From the NCBI GenBank assembly GCA_016781885.1, contig JADDPM010000093.1, positions 1 to 8,883 on the forward strand: DNA of 8,883 nucleotides, read 5' to 3'. The notes below the pieces were generated by a model that ran no database searches, was not told the DNA's origin, and saw only the letters and a list, made by a program, of their open reading frames with translations. Source of the stretch: Rubrobacter sp. (GTDB taxonomy: Bacteria; Actinomycetota; Rubrobacteria; Rubrobacterales; Rubrobacteraceae). Every line of letters starts with the position of its first letter. The stretch's first letter is position 1. Positions 5,381 to 8,883 of the stretch are shown in pieces. Both the position numbers and the translations under genes were made by a program.

Positions 5381-7006
5381 GTGGCTCACAAAGAGCTAAG
5401 GTTCGATACGGACGCGCGCCGGGCGCTGGAGGCGGGGGTCAACAAGCTCGCCGACGCGGTCAAGGTAACGCTCGGTCCTAAGGGCCAATACGTGGTCCTG
5501 GACAGGAAGTTCGGCACGCCGACCATCACCAATGACGGCGTGACTATTGCGCGGGAGATCGAGCTAGAGGACATCTTCGAGAACCAGGGTGCGCAACTCG
5601 TCAAGGAGGTCGCGACCAAGACCAACGACGTCGCGGGCGACGGGACGACCACGGCGACGCTTCTAGCCCAGACCATCGTGCGCGAGGGGCTCAAGAACGT
5701 TGCCGCCGGCGCGAATCCGGTCATCCTGAGAGCCGGCATCGACAAGGCCGTGAACGCGGCGGTCGAGGCCATACAGAGCCAAGCGACGGAGATCTCCGAG
5801 AAGAACGAGATCGCCCGCGTCGGCGCCATCTCCGCGCGCAGTGAGGAGATCGGCAACGTCATCGCCGAGGCTATCGACAAGGTCGGCAAGGACGGCGTCG
5901 TCAACGTCGAGGAGTCGCAGACCTTCGGGATGGACCTCGAGTTCACGGAGGGTATGCAGTTCGACAAGGGCTACCTCTCCCCGTACTTCGTGACCGACCA
6001 GGAGCGGATGGAGGCCGTCCTCGACGACCCCTACATCTTGATTGCGAATCAGAAGATCGGCAACGTCCAGGATGTGCTCCCGATCCTTAACGCGGTCATG
6101 CAGAGCAACCGCCCGCTGCTCATCATCTCCGAGGACGTTGAAGGCGAGGCGCTCGCTACCCTCATCGTCAACAAGCTGCGCGGTACGTTCACCGCCGCCG
6201 CCGTAAAGGCTCCGGGCTTCGGTGACCGGCGCAAGAGGATGATGGAGGACATCGCGATCCTCACCGGCGGCGAGGTCATCACCGAGGAGTTGGGGCTCAA
6301 GCTCGAGAACACCCAGCTCAACCAGCTCGGACGGGCGCGCAAGGTCGTCATCACTAAGGACAACACGACCATCGTGGACGGCGACGGCGACGCCGAGGCG
6401 ATACGCGGCAGGATCAACCAGATCCGGGCCGAGCTAGAGAACACCGACTCGGACTTCGACCGCGAGAAGCTCCAGGAGCGGCTCGCCAAGCTCGCCGGCG
6501 GCGTGGCCGTCATCAAGGTGGGCGCCGCTACCGAGACCGAGCTCAAGGAGACGAAGCACCGCGTCGAGGACGCCCTTTCAGCGACCCGTGCGGCCCTCGA
6601 AGAAGGCATCGTGCCGGGCGGCGGCGTCGCGCTCTTGCATGCCCAGGCCCCCGTCACCGATATGCTCGAATCGCTCGACGGCGACGAGAAGACCGGGGCG
6701 AGGATCGTCCACCGGGCTCTGGAGGAGCCGATCCGTCAGATCGCCTCTAACGCCGGGGCCGATGGCTCCATCGTGGTGAACAACGTCCGGGGCCAGAGCG
6801 GCGCGTTCGGCTACAACGCCCTGAGCAACGAGTATGAGGACCTCGTGCAGGCTGGCGTCGTCGACCCGGCGATGGTTACCAGGAGCGCGTTGCAGAATGC
6901 AGCCTCCATCGGCAGCCTCATCGTCACCACCGAGGTCGTCGTCGCCGAGCCCGAGGAGGAGGCGCCCGCTGGCATGCCCGGCGGTGGCATGGGCGGCATG
7001 ATGTAA
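5381..7006 (+). CDS. groL: 60-kDa chaperonin GroEL
   Basis: A 541-residue group I chaperonin subunit. Fourteen subunits form the double ring that folds proteins in the cytoplasm with ATP and GroES. ATP-site features are VTLGPKG (29-35), the N51-D52 pair, GDGTTT (86-91) and D397 in KHRVEDAL, matching D52, D87 and D398 of E. coli. The family signature A-A-L-E-E-G-I-V-P-G-G-G (404-415) is present, and the C-terminus is the Gly/Met tail GGGMGGMM. The GTG start lies 5 bases after AGAGGAGGT (5367-5375). No groES lies directly upstream, so this is a solitary groEL, as with groEL2 of many actinobacteria; the GGM rather than His-rich tail suggests the housekeeping copy. It is controlled by the CIRCE site and ends at a strong terminator. 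The frame is intact across 1.6 kb. Confidence 0.98.
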   Translation: MAHKELRFDTDARRALEAGVNKLADAVKVTLGPKGQYVVLDRKFGTPTITNDGVTIAREIELEDIFENQGAQLVKEVATKTNDVAGDGTTTATLLAQTIVREGLKNVAAGANPVILRAGIDKAVNAAVEAIQSQATEISEKNEIARVGAISARSEEIGNVIAEAIDKVGKDGVVNVEESQTFGMDLEFTEGMQFDKGYLSPYFVTDQERMEAVLDDPYILIANQKIGNVQDVLPILNAVMQSNRPLLIISEDVEGEALATLIVNKLRGTFTAAAVKAPGFGDRRKRMMEDIAILTGGEVITEELGLKLENTQLNQLGRARKVVITKDNTTIVDGDGDAEAIRGRINQIRAELENTDSDFDREKLQERLAKLAGGVAVIKVGAATETELKETKHRVEDALSATRAALEEGIVPGGGVALLHAQAPVTDMLESLDGDEKTGARIVHRALEEPIRQIASNAGADGSIVVNNVRGQSGAFGYNALSNEYEDLVQAGVVDPAMVTRSALQNAASIGSLIVTTEVVVAEPEEEAPAGMPGGGMGGMM

Positions 7007-7032
7007 GGTCTCTCCCACAGGGATCTTTTTCG

Positions 7033-7062
7033 GGCGGCGTCCACAAGGGCGTCGCCTTTTTT
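7033..7062 (+). terminator. Rho-independent terminator of groEL
   Basis: The arms GGCGGCGTCC (7033-7042) and GGGCGTCGCC (7047-7056) form a 10-bp stem, with two G-U pairs, around an ACAA tetraloop. Six T follow at 7057-7062. It starts 27 bases after the groEL stop. Confidence 0.92.
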
Positions 7063-7091
7063 AACTTTCTTATGTTCTTTTAAGATATATT

Positions 7092-7116
7092 GTTTCAAGC
7101 GCCCGGGTACGGGTAT
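7092..7116 (+). promoter_or_regulatory. Candidate SigB/SigF-type stress promoter for the first 28-residue peptide
   Basis: GTTTCA (7092-7097), a 13-base spacer and GGGTAT (7111-7116) resemble the general-stress consensus GTTTAA-N(13-15)-GGGTAT of SigB/SigF-group sigma factors. The -10 can alternatively be read as TATAGT (7114-7119) for the primary sigma factor, but no TTGACA-like -35 fits it. The leader to the ATG would be about 30 bases. The region is new sequence after the groEL terminator, so a promoter is needed here. Confidence 0.5.
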
Positions 7117-7155
7117 AGTACGGGGCGATGTGGCAGCGGAAAAGGAGGTAAGGGT

Positions 7156-7242
7156 ATGAGAGGCGGAGTAGGCGGAATTGTTGGCCTTATAGTGGTAGTT
7201 ATCCTGATCATAATCTTACTCAGGATAGTGGGTCTTTTCTAA
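7156..7242 (+). CDS. 28-residue hydrophobic membrane peptide, copy 1
   Basis: An ATG preceded by a perfect AAAGGAGGT (7140-7148) opens a 28-codon frame: MRGGVGGIVGLIV, then VVILIIILL, then RIVGLF and TAA. It has a glycine-rich start with GxxxG spacing, one transmembrane stretch (about residues 5-22), R2 and R23 as the only charges, and a hydrophobic C-terminus. The size and composition recall tiny single-span proteins (subunit-stabilising peptides, type I toxins, or the YjcZ-like tiny membrane proteins of Bacillus), but I recognise no family. A paralogue of the same length follows 161 bases downstream, sharing 22 of 28 residues. The perfect ribosome binding site and the conserved second copy are the main evidence that it is translated. 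No antisense RNA gene is evident. Confidence 0.72.
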   Translation: MRGGVGGIVGLIVVVILIIILLRIVGLF

Positions 7243-7403
7243 ATGTTCACGAGTCGCCTTAGTCAGCGGGGCTCGGAGAAGTGCCCTAAAGTTTTCTGAC
7301 AATTTTTGGGTGATCCGACCTTACGGTACTGTTCGCGGGGCTTGGAATTAGTATGCTGCTATCGGTGGCTGAAACGTTATGTCGTTAGAGGGGAGGTAAG
7401 AGG

Positions 7404-7490
7404 GTGCAGGGAGGCGTTGGCGGAATAATTGGCCTCATTGTGGCGGTTATCCTGATTATAGTATTGCTCAGGATACTGGGGATCTTCTAG
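7404..7490 (+). CDS. 28-residue hydrophobic membrane peptide, copy 2
   Basis: A GTG start 8 bases after GGGGAGGT (7389-7396) gives MQGGVGGIIGLIV, then AVILIIVLL, then RILGIF and TAG. It aligns with copy 1 without gaps. The six differences are R2Q, V9I, V14A, I20V, V25L and L27I, five of them conservative. The two coding regions differ at 22 of 87 bases, many of these silent third-position changes within unchanged Gly, Val, Ile and Leu codons, which is what purifying selection on a protein produces. The leaders share the string GGAGGTAAG just before the start, but the upstream 150 bases do not otherwise match. A CTGACA element (7295-7300) and GTTT-N13-GGGTGA (7291-7313) are only weak promoter candidates. 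Function unknown; probably a single-span inner-membrane peptide. Confidence 0.7.
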   Translation: MQGGVGGIIGLIVAVILIIVLLRILGIF

Positions 7491-7568
7491 ACCTTTCAAG
7501 TCTCCTCTGCCCGGCGGCTATATAGGGCATGGTTCAGGCTGAAGTTGCGGTGCTCTACAGTTGGCTGT

Positions 7569-7607
7569 GGCGAAAGCTCACAAGGAGAAATCCTGTGAGC
7601 TTTCGCC
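7569..7607. other. Long near-perfect hairpin with GAAA tetraloop
   Basis: The arm GCGAAAGCTCACA-A-GGA (7570-7586) pairs with TCCTGTGAGCTTTCGC (7591-7606) around a GAAA loop. This gives 16 pairs with one bulged A, plus an outer G-C pair. No T-run follows, so it is not a standard terminator in the plus direction. It may be a processing or stability element, or part of a structured RNA. Confidence 0.75.
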
Positions 7608-7733
7608 TCTCTGTGAGAGAGCCAGAAAGTAGCAATCGGGGGGTTGGCACAGTACCGGTGCGCCTTGACCATATGGGCCTCGGAGGTTAACCTAGCGCGA
7701 GATTGCGGTACTCAGTGGATAAGAAGCGACCAG

Positions 7734-7762
7734 AGCCCACGGGGGGAGGCCCCGTGGGCTTT
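7734..7762 (+). terminator. Terminator-like hairpin upstream of guaB3
   Basis: An 11-bp perfect stem AGCCCACGGGG / CCCCGTGGGCT (7734-7744 and 7750-7760) with a GGAGG loop is followed by only a short T-rich tail (TTCGTGT). It ends 45 bases before the guaB3 start. It may end the peptide-region transcript or act as an attenuator for guaB3. Confidence 0.6.
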
Positions 7763-7805
7763 CGTGTACCTCACTATAACGACGAGAAAGGCGGTTTGAA
7801 CCCGG

Positions 7806-8883
7806 ATGGATATTGAGATAGGCAAAGGAAAGACGGGTCGGCGGGCGTACGGGCTTGACGAGATCGCCATCGTCCCGAGCCGCCGGACGCGTGACCCGGA
7901 GGACGTGGACATCTCCTGGTCTCTGGGCAACCTGCAACTCGACTTACCCTGCCTCGCCAGCGCCCTCGACGCCGCCGTAGACTCAAAGACGGCGGGGATT
8001 ATAGGTAAGCTCGGCGGCCTCGCGGTACTAAACCTCGAAGGGCTACAGACGAGGTACGAGGACCCGGCGCCGGTCTTTGAGGAGATAGCGAGCCTGCCGG
8101 GGCACAAGGCCACGCGCATGATGCAGGAGATCTATGCCGAGCCCATAAAAGAAGAGCTTATCTTCCGGCGCGTGCAGGAGATAAAGGACCAGGGTGTCAT
8201 AGCGGCCGCGTCCCTTACCCCCCAGCGCGTCGAGCGTTACCATCGGGCCGCCATAGAGGCCGGCCTCGACGTCCTCGTCGTCCAGGGGACCGTCGTCTCC
8301 GCCGAGCACGTCTCGAAGACTGTGGAGCCGCTCAACCTCATGGATTTCATCCCGAGCCTGAACGTGCCGGTTATCGTCGGCGGCTGCGCGAGCTACTCGA
8401 CGGCTCTGCACCTCATGCGCACCGGGGCCGTGGGTGTTCTCGTGGGCGTGGGGCCTGGTCGTATCTGCACCACGCGCGGCGTGCTGGGTATAGGGGTGCC
8501 CCAGGCGACCGCCATCGCCGACGCGGCGGCGGCGCGCATGCGCCACTATCTGGAGACTGGCGAGTACGTCAACGTCATCGCGGACGGCGGGATGCGCACC
8601 GGGGGTGACATCGCCAAGGCCGTGACCTGCGGCGCGGACGCGGTGATGCTCGGGAGCGCCTTCGCCAAGTCCGAGGAGGCGCCCGGACGCGGCTACTCGT
8701 GGGGAATGGCTACCTTCCACCCGACGCTGCCGCGTGGGACCAGGATCAAGACGAGCATCACCGGCACTTTAGAGGAGATCCTCACCGGCCCCGCCCACGA
8801 GAACGACGGTACCCGGAACTTGATGGGCGCCTTGCGGACCAGCATGGCGACGACCGGCTACCAGAACATAAAGGAGTTCCAGA
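7806..8883 (+). CDS. guaB3: GuaB3-family IMP dehydrogenase-related protein (3' end cut by window)
   Basis: 359 codons are present without a stop, most of a roughly 375-residue family. The ATG lies 9 bases after AAAGGCGGT (7788-7796). It starts MDIEIGKGKTGRRAYGLDEI and continues AIVPSRRTRDPEDVDISW, the characteristic GuaB3 opening, and lacks the CBS-domain insert of classical GuaB. The active-site loop GPGRICTTRGVLGIGVPQ holds the catalytic cysteine (C221). The phosphate-binding elements IADGGMRTGGDIAKA (258-272) and MLGSAFAKSEEAPG (281-294) are in place. IMP dehydrogenases oxidise IMP to XMP with NAD+ in guanine nucleotide synthesis. GuaB3 has been reported active in cyanobacteria, while its role in actinobacteria is less certain. 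A TATAAC hexamer (7775-7780) is a possible -10. No frame damage is visible. Confidence 0.95.
   Translation, partial: MDIEIGKGKTGRRAYGLDEIAIVPSRRTRDPEDVDISWSLGNLQLDLPCLASALDAAVDSKTAGIIGKLGGLAVLNLEGLQTRYEDPAPVFEEIASLPGHKATRMMQEIYAEPIKEELIFRRVQEIKDQGVIAAASLTPQRVERYHRAAIEAGLDVLVVQGTVVSAEHVSKTVEPLNLMDFIPSLNVPVIVGGCASYSTALHLMRTGAVGVLVGVGPGRICTTRGVLGIGVPQATAIADAAAARMRHYLETGEYVNVIADGGMRTGGDIAKAVTCGADAVMLGSAFAKSEEAPGRGYSWGMATFHPTLPRGTRIKTSITGTLEEILTGPAHENDGTRNLMGALRTSMATTGYQNIKEFQ

Larger units (their letters stand above)
7531..7762 (+). ncRNA. Candidate structured transcript in the 315-base gap before guaB3
   Basis: No credible protein gene lies in 7491-7805. A TATATA hexamer (7519-7524) with a poor -35 could start an RNA near 7531. 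Within it lie a very stable hairpin (7569-7607), a CTCTCT/AGAGAG hairpin (7607-7621), GCAATC (7632-7637) complementary to GATTGC (7701-7706), and AGTACC (7651-7656) complementary to GGTACT (7707-7712). It would end at the hairpin 7734-7760. The last two pairings cross, so they are alternatives or a pseudoknot. It could instead be a leader of guaB3. It resembles no riboswitch or 6S RNA that I can name. Confidence 0.25.

Noticed and set aside
5386..7018. Long minus-strand open frames within groEL
   Set aside because: Antisense shadows with Ser/Ala-rich translations; groEL is unambiguous on the plus strand.
7244..7300. Short open frame starting ATG right after the stop of peptide copy 1
   Set aside because: No ribosome binding site, a polar 18-codon translation, and no paralogue near copy 2.
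7491..7805. 6S RNA or purine-type riboswitch upstream of guaB3
   Set aside because: The end-to-end pairing with central bubble of 6S RNA and the conserved loops of purine switches were not found; only unspecific hairpins are visible.
7692..8720. Minus-strand open frames of up to 225 codons antisense to guaB3
   Set aside because: Translations are His/Arg/Gly-rich shadows; the plus-strand frame has a complete IMP dehydrogenase active site.
1..8883. CRISPR arrays, insertion sequences, tRNA or rRNA genes
   Set aside because: No regularly spaced direct repeats, transposase frames with terminal repeats, cloverleaf arms or rRNA motifs were seen by eye.

Overview
The window is GC-rich chromosomal DNA with GTG/TTG starts, strong Shine-Dalgarno sites on some genes and leaderless-looking promoters on others. 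A CIRCE operator precedes a solitary groEL, and a GuaB3-type IMP dehydrogenase paralogue follows. This points to an actinomycetote; a deep-branching lineage such as Rubrobacter would fit, but that is an inference from gene style, not a database match.

Layout. Bases 1-458 hold the last codons of an upstream gene (probably tsaB), overlapped by rimI. Bases 525-2071 hold two broken genes: a HIT-family hydrolase and a tRNA-methyltransferase relic closely resembling CmoM/SmtA. An intact small two-helix membrane protein lies between them on the minus strand. Intact tsaD (2129-3115) follows and appears to have its own leaderless promoter. Bases 3294-4857 hold a membrane-anchored M23 (LytM-type) peptidase gene with a long charged tail, also broken. 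A minus-strand zinc-ribbon protein (5015-5263) diverges from groEL (5381-7006), with nested promoters and CIRCE between them. A strong terminator closes groEL. Next come two tandem paralogous genes, each encoding a 28-residue hydrophobic peptide; the first lies behind a promoter resembling the SigB/SigF stress class. A structured 315-base intergenic region follows, then guaB3, which runs off the right edge.

How the genes relate. TsaB, RimI and TsaD belong to the classic tRNA t6A / ribosomal-protein acetylation neighbourhood. The CmoM-like relic also concerns the tRNA anticodon loop. groEL is a heat-shock gene under HrcA. The peptide pair looks stress-controlled and may act at the membrane.

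Main points for a second look: (1) the duplicated 28-residue membrane peptides, whose copies differ by many silent and only conservative replacement changes; (2) ten apparent frameshifts, all deletions, confined to three genes, with none in about 4.6 kb of neighbouring intact genes; (3) three genes whose -10 hexamer sits 6-7 bases before the ATG.
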